Part shown: positions 16,273-24,890 of the stretch, in pieces | Numbering within the stretch: position 1 is the first letter of the stretch | Layout of the letters: every line of letters begins with the position of its first letter | DNA from: Lichenicola sp964236105 | Lineage (GTDB): Bacteria > Pseudomonadota > Alphaproteobacteria > Acetobacterales > Acetobacteraceae | Direction: 5' to 3' | DNA length: 64,000 bases | Assembly: GCA_964236105.1 (NCBI GenBank) | Contig: CAXSBC010000006.1 | Span: 62,001 to 126,000, forward strand | The notes under the pieces: model-generated | The model's input: the letters and a program-made list of their open reading frames with translations, nothing else | The model's database searches: none | Told to the model about the DNA's origin: nothing | Made by a program: the position numbers and the translations under genes

Positions 16273-17571
16273 CTACATCAGCCGCTTCCAGAGCCGCGCC
16301 ACCAGCTCCAGCGCGTGCTCGCGCATCGAGCGCGAGCGCCAGGCGGCATAGGTCACCGGCGTCGCCTCGGCGACCTGCGCGCGCAGCATCGCCTCGACAG
16401 CACCCGCGGTCTCGCGTCCCAGCACCACCGCGTCGATCTCGTTGTTGTAGTGCACGCTGCGCCAGTCGAAGTTCGACGAGCCGATCACCGTCAGCACCCC
16501 GTCGACGGTCGACACCTTGGCGTGCAGCATGGCGTCGCGGACCTCGTGGATGCGCACGCCGGCGCGCAGCAGCCGGCCATACAGCGCGCGGGCGGCATGC
16601 ACCGCCGACTGCACGTCGCTGTAGCCGGGCAGCAGCAGCACGACCTCGACGCCGCGACGCGCCGCGTCGGCCAGCAGCTGCCATTCCTGGCGGGACGGCA
16701 CGAAATAGCCGGTGGCCAGCAGGATGTGCGACTCCGCACCCCGGATCGCCGCCTGCATGGACAGGTTGTAGAGCGGCCGCTTCTCCGCCGGCGCGCTGCC
16801 GGCGACGCGGATGCGCTGGTCGCCCTGCGCCGCGGGTGCGGGACCGGTGCGGCCGCGCAGCGGCGGCGTGCCGTCGCCGGGCCGGCCATCGCCGCCCTGG
16901 CCGTCCCAGGTGTGGAAGAACAGGTCGCGGATCTCGGCCACGGCCGGACCCTCGATGCGGATGGCGTTGTCGATCCAGTAGCCCCGATCGGCGTCCGGCC
17001 CGCGTCCGACCGAGCGCGGCGTCTCGTAGACCCTGGACAGATTGACGCCGCCGAGGATGGCGACCCGTCCGTCCGCCACCGTCAGCTTGCGGTGGTCGCG
17101 GTCGTTCATGCGCAGGCTGAAATGCGCCTGCAGCGGGTTGACCGAATGATACTCGAGCAGCCTGACGCCGGCCGCGCGCAGCCGGGCGAAGGCGGCATCC
17201 GCGGTGCCGGCCGAGCCGATCGCGTCCCAGGTCAGCGCGACCTCGACACCGCGCGACGCCGCCGCCGCCAGCAGCGCGAACAGGCTCTGCCCGTCCAGCG
17301 TCACGTCGTCGACGGTGTAGTATTCCAAGAACAGGGAGCTCCGCGCGGCGCCGATCGCCGCCATGACCGCCTCGACCGCCTCGCGGCCGGTCGACAGCAG
17401 CGTCACCCGGTTGCCGTCCAGCATCGGGCAGTCCGAGACCGGGTCGTGCAGCCCGGCATGCCGGGCCAGCAGCGCGTCGCCAGGCGCCGCGGCGGAACCG
17501 GCGTCAGTCTCCACGGGGACCGGGCCGGGACACGATCTGTGGCATGTTGGCGTCTTTTGCCTGGGCGTCAT
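16273..17571 (-). CDS. Phospholipase D family protein, cardiolipin synthase-like
   Basis: The 432-residue product holds two HKD motifs: HRKLTVAD (near residue 160) followed by GGVN, and HAKVSTVD (near residue 348) followed by GSSNFD. Both sets of His, Lys and Asp are intact, so it should be active as a phosphatidyltransferase or phospholipase. I see no N-terminal membrane segments of the ClsA kind, so it resembles ClsB or ClsC. The ATG at 17571 lies only 17 bases from the divergent lptF start; internal GTG codons near residues 18-20 would give a shorter N-terminus. The gene converges on the MOSC gene. Confidence 0.85.
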   Translation of the reverse strand: MTPRQKTPTCHRSCPGPVPVETDAGSAAAPGDALLARHAGLHDPVSDCPMLDGNRVTLLSTGREAVEAVMAAIGAARSSLFLEYYTVDDVTLDGQSLFALLAAAASRGVEVALTWDAIGSAGTADAAFARLRAAGVRLLEYHSVNPLQAHFSLRMNDRDHRKLTVADGRVAILGGVNLSRVYETPRSVGRGPDADRGYWIDNAIRIEGPAVAEIRDLFFHTWDGQGGDGRPGDGTPPLRGRTGPAPAAQGDQRIRVAGSAPAEKRPLYNLSMQAAIRGAESHILLATGYFVPSRQEWQLLADAARRGVEVVLLLPGYSDVQSAVHAARALYGRLLRAGVRIHEVRDAMLHAKVSTVDGVLTVIGSSNFDWRSVHYNNEIDAVVLGRETAGAVEAMLRAQVAEATPVTYAAWRSRSMREHALELVARLWKRLM

Positions 17572-17588
17572 GGAGAGTAAAGAGGGTC

Positions 17589-18734
17589 ATGATTGCGTCC
17601 AACGTGAGCCGGCTCGACCGATACGTGCTGCGACAGCTGCTGGCCGCCCTGCTCGCGACCACCGGCGGCCTCGTGGCCCTCATCTGGCTGACGCAGTCGC
17701 TGCGCTTCGTCAGCCTAGTGGTGGATCGCGGCCTGAGCCTGCGCGTGTTCCTGCAGCTCACCGGCCTGCTGATCCCGAGCTTCGTGGCCGTCATCCTGCC
17801 GATCACCACCTTCGTCGTCACCCAGTTCGTCTACCAGCGCCTGGCCAGCGACCGCGAGCTGACGGTGATGCGCGCCGCCGGCCTGTCGCCGTCGCGGATC
17901 GCCCGGCCGGCGCTCTATTGCGGGACCGTCGCCGTCGGCCTGTGCTACGTGCTGAACGTCTGGATCGTTCCGGCAAGCTATCACAGCTTTCGGCAGTACG
18001 AGTTCGAGATACGCAACAAGATGGCCGCCTTCCTGCTGCAGGAGGGCGTGTTCACCCCGGTCTCGCCCACCATGACGGTCTATATTCGCGCGCGCGACAA
18101 TGACGGCACGCTGCGCGGCATCCTGGTCGAGGACGACCGGCAGAAGAACGTCCGGGCCACCATCCTGGCCGAGCACGGCCACCTGGAGCCGAACGGCGAC
18201 GTGCCGAAGGTGGTGCTTTATAACGGCTCGCGCGAGGAGATCGACCGCAAGACCGGGCGCCTCGACGTGCTGACGTTCCAGCGCAACACCGTCGACCTCG
18301 CCGACAGCTCCAAGGACGACGATATCCGCTTCCGGGATGCCACCGAGATGTCGCTGGGCGAGCTGCTGCACCCCGATCCGCGCGTGGTGATGGCCCGCGA
18401 CCGGGGCAAGTTCGCGGTCGAGGCGCATCGCCGGCTGAGCAGCCCGCTCACCGCCCTCTCCTTTACCATGGTGGCGCTGGTGGCGGTGCTGGCGGGCAGC
18501 TTCTCCCGGCATGCCAACATCATCCGGCCGGCGGTGGCGATCCTGACGGTGGTGGGGCTGCTGGCCGTCAGCCTGACCCTGCAGAGCATCGCCTCGCGGA
18601 CGCCGGCGCTGATCCCGCTGATCTGGGTGCAGGCGGTGCTGCCGGGCCTGGTCTGCACGGCCATGCTGTTCTGGCCGGAGGTGCGCCAGCAGGTGACGCC
18701 GGACCTGCGGGTCCCTGCCACCCTCGCCGCCTAG
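17589..18734 (+). CDS. lptF: LPS export ABC transporter permease LptF
   Basis: Inner-membrane permease of the LptB2FG complex that extracts lipopolysaccharide for transport to the outer membrane. The 381-residue product shows RYVLRQLLAALLATTGGLVALIWLTQ as the first membrane segment, ELTVMRAAGLSP as the coupling helix for LptB, a periplasmic beta-jellyroll from about 140 to 260 and three membrane segments after it. The ATG at 17589 follows AGAGGG; the frame is open upstream but diverges from family pattern. lptG follows after 12 bases. Confidence 0.93.
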   Translation: MIASNVSRLDRYVLRQLLAALLATTGGLVALIWLTQSLRFVSLVVDRGLSLRVFLQLTGLLIPSFVAVILPITTFVVTQFVYQRLASDRELTVMRAAGLSPSRIARPALYCGTVAVGLCYVLNVWIVPASYHSFRQYEFEIRNKMAAFLLQEGVFTPVSPTMTVYIRARDNDGTLRGILVEDDRQKNVRATILAEHGHLEPNGDVPKVVLYNGSREEIDRKTGRLDVLTFQRNTVDLADSSKDDDIRFRDATEMSLGELLHPDPRVVMARDRGKFAVEAHRRLSSPLTALSFTMVALVAVLAGSFSRHANIIRPAVAILTVVGLLAVSLTLQSIASRTPALIPLIWVQAVLPGLVCTAMLFWPEVRQQVTPDLRVPATLAA

Positions 18735-18746
18735 AGCCGCCCGCGG

Positions 18747-19859
18747 ATGCCGGTCTCGGTCACCCTCTCGCTGTATATCGCCCGGCAGTTCACGCTGGCG
18801 ATGCTGGCGCTGATCGTCTCGCTCACCGGCCTCGTGTCGCTGTTCGACTTCATCGACCTGCTGCGCCGGGCGGCGACCCGTCCGGACGTGCCGGCCTCGC
18901 TCGCGGTCGAGATCGCCGCCCTGCACCTGCCGTATTTCTGTATCGAGATCCTGCCGTTCGGGGTGCTGCTGGGGGGGATCGTGTGCTTCTGGCGGCTGAC
19001 CCGCTCGTCGGAGCTGATCGTGGCGCGCGCGGCGGGCATCTCCGCGTGGCAGTTCCTGGCGGCCCCGCTCGCCTGCGCGATGGCGATGGGGGTGTTCGCC
19101 ACCGCCCTGCTGAGCCCGCTCTCGTCGGCGACCTATGCGCGGGCGGAGGCGCTCGACAACACCTATCTCCGCGCCTCCGGCGGCACGCTGAACCTGGCCG
19201 GCGGGCAGCTCTGGCTGCGCCAGTCCGATGCCGGCCTGACCCGGGGCGGCGTGGCGCTGCTGCATGCGCGCGAGGTGAGGCTGGCCGGCGGCGACCTTGC
19301 GGTGCGCGGCATCAGCGTGTTCCGGCTCGATGCCCATGACCGGCTGCTGCTGCGGATCGAGGCGACCGACGGGCGACTCGGAACCGGCGCCTGGATTTTC
19401 CACAACGCACGCTCCATCAAGCCCGACCACATGCCTGAGACGATCGGCGAGATGAGCCTGCCCACGGACCTCACCGTGAACCGGGTGCAGGAAAGCTTCG
19501 CCTCGCCCGACACCCTGTCGGTCTGGACCCTGCCCGGCTTCATCGGGCTGCTGGATCGCTCCGGCTTCTCCTCGATCCGGCACCGGCTGCATTTCCAGGC
19601 GCTGCTGGCGCTGCCGCTGCTGGCCGGCACCATGGCGCTGGTGTCCGCCGGCTTCTCGATGCGGCCGGCGCGACGCGGCGGCGTGTCGCGCATGATCGGC
19701 AGCGGCGTCGCCGCCGGCTTCGCGCTGTTCACCGTCTCCAAGGTCGCGGCCCAGTTCGGCCAGTCCGGCGCGCTGCCGCCGGTCATGGCCGCCTGGGCGC
19801 CCGCCGGTGCCGGGCTGCTGCTCGCGATCACCCTGCTGCTTCATCTGGAGGACGGCTGA
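18747..19859 (+). CDS. lptG: LPS export ABC transporter permease LptG
   Basis: Second permease of the LptB2FG exporter; 370 residues with LSLYIARQFTLAMLALIVSL as the first membrane segment, LFDFIDLLRRA after it, ELIVARAAGIS as the LptB-coupling motif near residue 90, a periplasmic domain and three C-terminal membrane segments. A run of seven G lies at 18971-18977 within the codons for LGGI. The stop overlaps the lptD start by one base (TGATG), so the two are probably translationally coupled. Confidence 0.93.
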   Translation: MPVSVTLSLYIARQFTLAMLALIVSLTGLVSLFDFIDLLRRAATRPDVPASLAVEIAALHLPYFCIEILPFGVLLGGIVCFWRLTRSSELIVARAAGISAWQFLAAPLACAMAMGVFATALLSPLSSATYARAEALDNTYLRASGGTLNLAGGQLWLRQSDAGLTRGGVALLHAREVRLAGGDLAVRGISVFRLDAHDRLLLRIEATDGRLGTGAWIFHNARSIKPDHMPETIGEMSLPTDLTVNRVQESFASPDTLSVWTLPGFIGLLDRSGFSSIRHRLHFQALLALPLLAGTMALVSAGFSMRPARRGGVSRMIGSGVAAGFALFTVSKVAAQFGQSGALPPVMAAWAPAGAGLLLAITLLLHLEDG

Positions 19860-22192
19860 TGCGCCGCTCTATCGCGTCCCTCCCCCAAGCCACAGGCGGC
19901 TGCCGCCACGAGCGGCCGCTGCGGACCACCCTGCTGCTGGCCGGGATGTGCGGCAGCTGGATCGCGGCGCTGGCGCCGGAGGGCGCGCGCGCCCAGATCA
20001 GCCTGCCCGGTCTCGGCGGCGCCAAGGGCGCGCCGGTGTCGCGCAACGAGCCGGTGACGTTCCGCTCCGACAGCGTGAGCTACGACAGCCATGGCGGCCT
20101 GGTCACCTGGACCGGCCATGTCGAGATCTGGCAGAACGACCACATCCTGCGCGCCGACACGGTGACGTTCGACCGCAACACCAACGTCGCCGCCGCTTCG
20201 GGCCACGTCGCCATCCTGGAGCCGGACGGCGAGGTGCTGTTCTCCGACTACGCCGAGCTGACGCAGGGCATGCGCGAGGGCGTCATGACCAACATGCGCT
20301 CGCTGCTGGCGGCCAACGGCAAGCTCGCCGCGAATGGTGCGAGGCGCACCGACGGCAAGGTCAACGACCTGTCGCGCGCGGTGTACACCGCCTGCAAGAT
20401 CTGCGCCCAGCATCCCGAGCAGCCGCCCTTCTGGCAGCTCCGCGCCTACGATGCGACCGACGACCTCGAGCACAAGCGCATCGAGTATCGCGACGTCTAT
20501 CTCGACATGTTCGGCCTGCCGGTGTTCTACCTGCCGTTCTTCTCGACGCCCGACCCGTCGGTGAAGCGCCAGAGCGGCTTCCTGCTGGGCGACATCTCGC
20601 CGAGCGACAAGCATCTCGGCACCTACGCGACGCTGCCGTATTTCTGGGCGATCAACAGATCGACCGACATCACCTTCGTGCCGCTGGTGTCGAGCAAGAC
20701 CGGGCCGCAGCTCACCGCGCAGTATCGCGAGCGCTTCAACAGCGGCATCGTGCGCATCACCGGCGCGATCGCCTACGACACCACCAACACCGGCGGCTAC
20801 AACGACAACGGCAACTTCGTCGCCCCGGTGAGCGACAAGGGCGTGCAGGGCTACGTCTATGCCCACACGCTGTTCAACTACGACGAGCACTGGCGCTACG
20901 GCGCCGACGTCAACCTGGCGAGCTCGGCCAACTACCTGCGCGACTACCGCATCACCGGCTACGGCGCCGACGTGCTCGGCAGCAACCTCTATATCGAGGG
21001 GTTCGGCGTCGGCGCGTACTCCCGCCTCGACGGCAGCTTCTTCCAGGGGCTGAACAACGGCGTGATCAATTCGAGCCAGCTGCCGTTCGTGCTGCCGCGC
21101 TACATCTACACCTTCACCGGCGAGCCGGACGCGCTCGGCGGCCGCACGTCGGTCTACACCAACGACTTCAACATCTACCGGGCCAACGGCACCTCCGACC
21201 AGCGGCTCGAGCTGGCGCTGAACTACGACCGGCCGTTCCGCAACACGCTCGGCCAGCTCTACACCGTGACGCTGCATCTCGATTCCGAGGCCTACAAGGC
21301 CACCAAGCTCGATCTCGTGCCGAACTACAACGCGGTCAACGCCGCCTCGACCGCGCAGGCGCTGCCGACGGTGGGCGTGAAGATGAACTGGCCGTTCCTC
21401 AAGACGCTCAGGAACGGCTCGGCGATCATCGAGCCGATCGTGCAGCTGCTGGCGGCCCCCAACTCCGGCAACAGCAGCACCCGCAACCGCCCCAACGAGG
21501 ACAGCCTCGACTACGAGTTCACCGACAGCACGCTGTTCTCGCTGAACCGCCACGAGGGGGTGGACCGGCTCGATGGGGGGGCGCGCGCCAATGTCGGGCT
21601 GCACGGCAACTGGTCGTTCGACGGCAAGCAGATCGACGCGCTGGTCGGCCAGAGCTACCAGGAGCACATCGACCGGAACCAGCTGCCCGACAGCGGCCTC
21701 TCGACCCATGCCTCGGACATCGTCAGCCGGATCACCTTCACGCCGACGCGCTGGCTCGACGTCACCGCCCGCGACCGCCTCGACCACGAGACCGGCCAGA
21801 CCAGGTTCGCCGACGGGCTGATCACCGCCGGCGTGCCGCTGTTCACCCTGACCGGCGGCTACGTCTACAACTCCCGGAGCTACTACTACTACTACAACCA
21901 GAACCCGTACACGCTCGGTCCGGTGGCCGCCTTCTACGTGCCGACCAACGAGGCGACGCTGGGCGCGTCCAGCACCTGGAGGAGCTGGCGCGTGTCCGGC
22001 TACGGGCGGCGCGACCTCGCCACCAACCAGTTCGTGGCGCTCGGCGGCAACGTCGCCTACACCAACGACTGCTTCATCTTCGACGTGTCGCTCAATCGGC
22101 GCTACACCACCATCAACGGCGACAGCGGCGACACCTCGATCCTGTTCACCCTCACCTTCAAGACGCTCGGCACCTTCCCGGTGAATGGCTGA
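19859..22192 (+). CDS. lptD: LPS assembly protein LptD
   Basis: Outer-membrane beta-barrel that inserts LPS into the outer leaflet with LptE. The 777-residue product has an N-terminal signal with a hydrophobic stretch at about 24-38 and a likely cut after ARA near residue 45, the OstA/LptA-like jellyroll with VTFRSDSVSYD to about residue 200 (EIWQNDHILRADTVTFDR), then DVYLDMFGLPVFYLPF and a long barrel domain rich in Tyr/Asn. Cysteines are few: CKIC near residue 179 and a single Cys near the C-terminus, so the disulfide pattern differs from E. coli. A G7 run lies at 21575-21581. Confidence 0.93.
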   Translation: MRRSIASLPQATGGCRHERPLRTTLLLAGMCGSWIAALAPEGARAQISLPGLGGAKGAPVSRNEPVTFRSDSVSYDSHGGLVTWTGHVEIWQNDHILRADTVTFDRNTNVAAASGHVAILEPDGEVLFSDYAELTQGMREGVMTNMRSLLAANGKLAANGARRTDGKVNDLSRAVYTACKICAQHPEQPPFWQLRAYDATDDLEHKRIEYRDVYLDMFGLPVFYLPFFSTPDPSVKRQSGFLLGDISPSDKHLGTYATLPYFWAINRSTDITFVPLVSSKTGPQLTAQYRERFNSGIVRITGAIAYDTTNTGGYNDNGNFVAPVSDKGVQGYVYAHTLFNYDEHWRYGADVNLASSANYLRDYRITGYGADVLGSNLYIEGFGVGAYSRLDGSFFQGLNNGVINSSQLPFVLPRYIYTFTGEPDALGGRTSVYTNDFNIYRANGTSDQRLELALNYDRPFRNTLGQLYTVTLHLDSEAYKATKLDLVPNYNAVNAASTAQALPTVGVKMNWPFLKTLRNGSAIIEPIVQLLAAPNSGNSSTRNRPNEDSLDYEFTDSTLFSLNRHEGVDRLDGGARANVGLHGNWSFDGKQIDALVGQSYQEHIDRNQLPDSGLSTHASDIVSRITFTPTRWLDVTARDRLDHETGQTRFADGLITAGVPLFTLTGGYVYNSRSYYYYYNQNPYTLGPVAAFYVPTNEATLGASSTWRSWRVSGYGRRDLATNQFVALGGNVAYTNDCFIFDVSLNRRYTTINGDSGDTSILFTLTFKTLGTFPVNG

Positions 22193-22227
22193 GCGAGACA
22201 CCAGGAACATGTCATGAGTTTCCGGTC

Positions 22228-23610
22228 ATGAGCTTCACACGCATCACCCTCCCGGCACTGGCCGTCCTGACCGTCGCGGGGCTCGCGGGCCCGGCGCTGT
22301 CGCAGCAGCATCATCGCCACAAGCAGCCGGCGGACGCGACGGCGCCGACCCCGGGCACTGGCCTCGCCGGCCCTGCGAACGCCCCCGCCGCCGCGGTGAA
22401 GGGACAGCCGCAGGACCACATCATCGCCGTGGTGAACGGCCAGATCATCACCCGGCGCGACGTCGAGGATCGCGGGCGGCTGTTCGCGCTGTCCACCGGC
22501 CTGCCGATGAACGACGAGGTGCTGAACCGGCTGCGGCCGCAGATCACCCGCCAGCTGATCGACGAGAGGCTGCGCATGCAGGAGATCCAGCAGCGCCACA
22601 TCAACGTCCCGATCGATCAGATCGCCAACTCGATCAACGACATCGAGAAGCGCAACAACATGCCGAGCAACGCGCTGCGCGACCGGCTCGGCCAGGACGG
22701 CGTGGCGATGACCACGCTGATCGACCAGATCCGCGTGCAGCTCTCCTGGACCGGGGTGCTGCGCGAGCAGCTCGGCGACCGCGCCCGGGTGTCCTCGGCC
22801 GACATACGCCAGCGCCAGGACAGCCTGCGCCACGAGGCGGGCGAGCCCGAGTACCAGATCAGCGAGATCTTCGTGCCGGTCGAGGATCCGAAGAACAGCG
22901 CCGACGCCCTGCGGTTCGCCACCACCATCATCCAGCAGCTGCGGGAGGGCGCGCCGTTCCCGATCGTGGCGGCACAGTTCAGCCAGAGCCAGACCGCGCT
23001 GGATGGCGGCTCGGTCGGCTGGGTGCAGGCCGACAACCTCGATCCCGGGGTGGTGGCGGTGGCCAAGGAGATGCCGGTGGGCGCGGTGAGCAACCCGATC
23101 CGCGTCGCCGGCGGCTACGAGATCGTCAGCCTCGCCGGCCGCCGCCAGATCGGCCGCGAGATGGCCACGATGCTGGATCTGCGCCAGGCCTTCGTCGCCT
23201 TCGACACCCCGCTCAACCCGCAGGCGCCGACGCAGCAGCAGCAGCAGGCGCTGCAGAAGACGACGGCGCTCTCCAAGGACGCGCACAGCTGCGACCAGAT
23301 CGACGCCGCCAACAAGAGCTTCGGGAGCAAGCGCCCCAGCAACCCCGGCAGCGTGCAGCTCAACCGGCTCAACCCGCAGATGGCCCACGTGCTGGAGCCG
23401 CTGGCCGTGGGCCAGGCCAGCCATCCGCTGGTATCCAGCGACGGCATCGACGTGATCATGATCTGCGCCCGCTCGGAGAAGAACCTGGCCGACCGCAACA
23501 CCGAGGAGATCGCCGACCAGCTGCTGAACGACCGCGTCGAGCTGGTGTCGCGCCAGCTGAACCGCGACCTGCACCGCAAGGCGGTGATCGACATGCGGTC
23601 CTCCTCCTGA
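22228..23610 (+). CDS. surA: Peptidylprolyl isomerase / outer-membrane protein chaperone SurA
   Basis: Periplasmic chaperone for outer-membrane proteins such as LptD. The 460-residue product has a signal peptide ending near SQQ at about residue 25, a SurA N-terminal domain starting IIAVVNGQIITRRDVEDR, and a parvulin domain at about 206-308 with YQISEIFVPV, GSVGWVQADNLDPGV and IRVAGGYEIVSLAGRR. The C-terminal half past residue 320 is more divergent and has a Gln-rich run. The ATG at 22228 is 35 bases after lptD. In many related genomes pdxA follows surA; here rsmA follows after 4 bases. Confidence 0.9.
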   Translation: MSFTRITLPALAVLTVAGLAGPALSQQHHRHKQPADATAPTPGTGLAGPANAPAAAVKGQPQDHIIAVVNGQIITRRDVEDRGRLFALSTGLPMNDEVLNRLRPQITRQLIDERLRMQEIQQRHINVPIDQIANSINDIEKRNNMPSNALRDRLGQDGVAMTTLIDQIRVQLSWTGVLREQLGDRARVSSADIRQRQDSLRHEAGEPEYQISEIFVPVEDPKNSADALRFATTIIQQLREGAPFPIVAAQFSQSQTALDGGSVGWVQADNLDPGVVAVAKEMPVGAVSNPIRVAGGYEIVSLAGRRQIGREMATMLDLRQAFVAFDTPLNPQAPTQQQQQALQKTTALSKDAHSCDQIDAANKSFGSKRPSNPGSVQLNRLNPQMAHVLEPLAVGQASHPLVSSDGIDVIMICARSEKNLADRNTEEIADQLLNDRVELVSRQLNRDLHRKAVIDMRSSS

Positions 23611-23614
23611 TCCG

Positions 23615-24427
23615 GTGAACGGCCTGCCTTCGCTGCGCGACGTGATCGCGCAGCACGGGCTGGACGCGCGCAAGTCGCTCGGTCAGCACTTCCTGCTCGA
23701 TCCGGTGCTGATCGCCCGCATCGCAAGCCTCGCCGGCGACCTCGCGGGCCGCAACGTGGTCGAGGTCGGCCCCGGCCCCGGCGGCCTGACCCGGGCGCTG
23801 CTGGCCACCGACGCGCAGACGGTGACCGCGATCGAGATCGACCGCCGCGCGGTCGCCGCCATCGAGGCGCTGCGGCTGGCGACCGGGCCCGACCGGCTGC
23901 GCCTGATCGAGGCGGATGCGACCCGCCGGGACCTGTCGTCCCTGGTGCCGGCGCCGCGCCAGATCGTGGCCAACCTGCCCTACAATGTCGGCACGCCGCT
24001 GCTGGTCGGCTGGCTGCGGCAGGCGGCCTGCTGGGAACGGCTGACGCTGATGTTCCAGATGGAGGTGGCCGAGCGGATCGCCGCCGCACCCGATACCGAG
24101 GCCTACGGCAGGCTGGCGGTGCTGGCGCAGTGGACCTGCCGGGTCGGGCTGCTGATGCGCGTCCCGCCCGGCGCCTTCTCGCCGCCGCCCAGGGTGTTCT
24201 CCGCCGTCGTCGGGCTGCAGCCGCTCGCCGCGCAGCCGCCGCCGGAGCTGTTCGCCGCGATGGAGCGCCTCACCGCAGCCGCGTTCGGCCAGCGGCGCAA
24301 GATGCTGCGCGGCGCGCTGAAGCCGCTCGGCGGCGAGGCGCTGCTGGAGCGGGCCGGGATCGATCCGCAGCGCCGCGCCGAGACCCTGTCGATCGAGGAG
24401 TTCGACCGGCTCGCCCGGCTGCTCTGA
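23615..24427 (+). CDS. rsmA: 16S rRNA (adenine1518/1519-N6) dimethyltransferase
   Basis: KsgA dimethylates two adjacent adenines in the 3' hairpin of 16S rRNA. The 270-residue product has KSLGQHFLLD near residue 20, the SAM motif VVEVGPGPGGLTRALL near residue 47 and the catalytic NLPYNVGTPLL near residue 121, with FSPPPRVFSAVV in the C-terminal domain. The start is a GTG at 23615, directly after surA. It ends the lpt-surA-rsmA block; the next 463 bases hold no intact gene. Confidence 0.94.
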   Translation: MNGLPSLRDVIAQHGLDARKSLGQHFLLDPVLIARIASLAGDLAGRNVVEVGPGPGGLTRALLATDAQTVTAIEIDRRAVAAIEALRLATGPDRLRLIEADATRRDLSSLVPAPRQIVANLPYNVGTPLLVGWLRQAACWERLTLMFQMEVAERIAAAPDTEAYGRLAVLAQWTCRVGLLMRVPPGAFSPPPRVFSAVVGLQPLAAQPPPELFAAMERLTAAAFGQRRKMLRGALKPLGGEALLERAGIDPQRRAETLSIEEFDRLARLL

Positions 24428-24469
24428 CGCCTGCTGCGCGTCACGCGGGTCCGGCCGGGCCCCGCGCAT

Positions 24470-24815
24470 CCGCCGGCGCGGGCCGGCCGCAGGATCATGC
24501 CGTAGAGCTCGAACGCCAGCGGCCGCGGATCGGCGCTACGACGCCGCCCGCGAGCCGCTCCGGCCCCAGGCAGACGGCGCGCGCGATCTGCCCGATCGCA
24601 TCCAGCCGCCACGCCGCCGGCGGGCCGCCCGCGGCCTCCGCCACGACGTGGCGCACCGGGCTGGTGCCGAGCCCGGCCAGGGTCAGATCCAGCACCAGCG
24701 GTCCCGGTTCGGAGCCCGGATGGAACGCGAGCCGCGCCTGCCGGCAGGCCGCCCAGGTGCCGTCACGGCGGCGAGTGCCGGCAGGAAGGCGCGCAACGCG
24801 ACCCGGCCCGCGCTC
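24470..24815 (-). pseudogene. Frame-broken remnant of a beta-sandwich module
   Basis: Between rsmA and cfa no complete gene is open. On the minus strand one frame reads RRDGTWAACRQARLAF, PGPLVLDLTLAGLG, VRHVVAEAAGG and GPERLAGGVVAPIRGRW (about 24530-24800), then the sense continues in another frame as RPLAFELYGMILRP (about 24480-24525). The pattern of a GTW opening, alternating short hydrophobic strands and a final RPLAFEL strand resembles the jelly-roll modules attached to glycosyltransferases in Acetobacteraceae. No start codon with a ribosome site is seen. It looks like a decayed fragment; boundaries are approximate. Confidence 0.35.
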
Positions 24816-24820
24816 ATCGC

Positions 24821-24870
24821 GGTGCCGGGCGGTGCCGGGCGGCGCCGGGCGGCGCCGGGCGGCGCCGGGC
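24821..24870. repeat. 10-bp tandem repeat, five copies
   Basis: The unit GGYGCCGGGC is repeated head to tail five times without interruption: two copies with T in the third position, then three with C. The array sits in the non-coding stretch between rsmA and cfa, 20 bases beyond the cfa stop. The unit is one DNA helical turn long and not a multiple of three, which fits non-coding DNA. Confidence 0.85.
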
Positions 24871-24890
24871 GGGACGGTGTCCGGCCATGG

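Noticed and set aside
19807..22227. Very long plus-strand frame leading into surA from within lptG and lptD
   Set aside because: Only the part from ATG 22228 has a signal peptide and SurA domains; the earlier 800 codons are the shifted frame of lptD.
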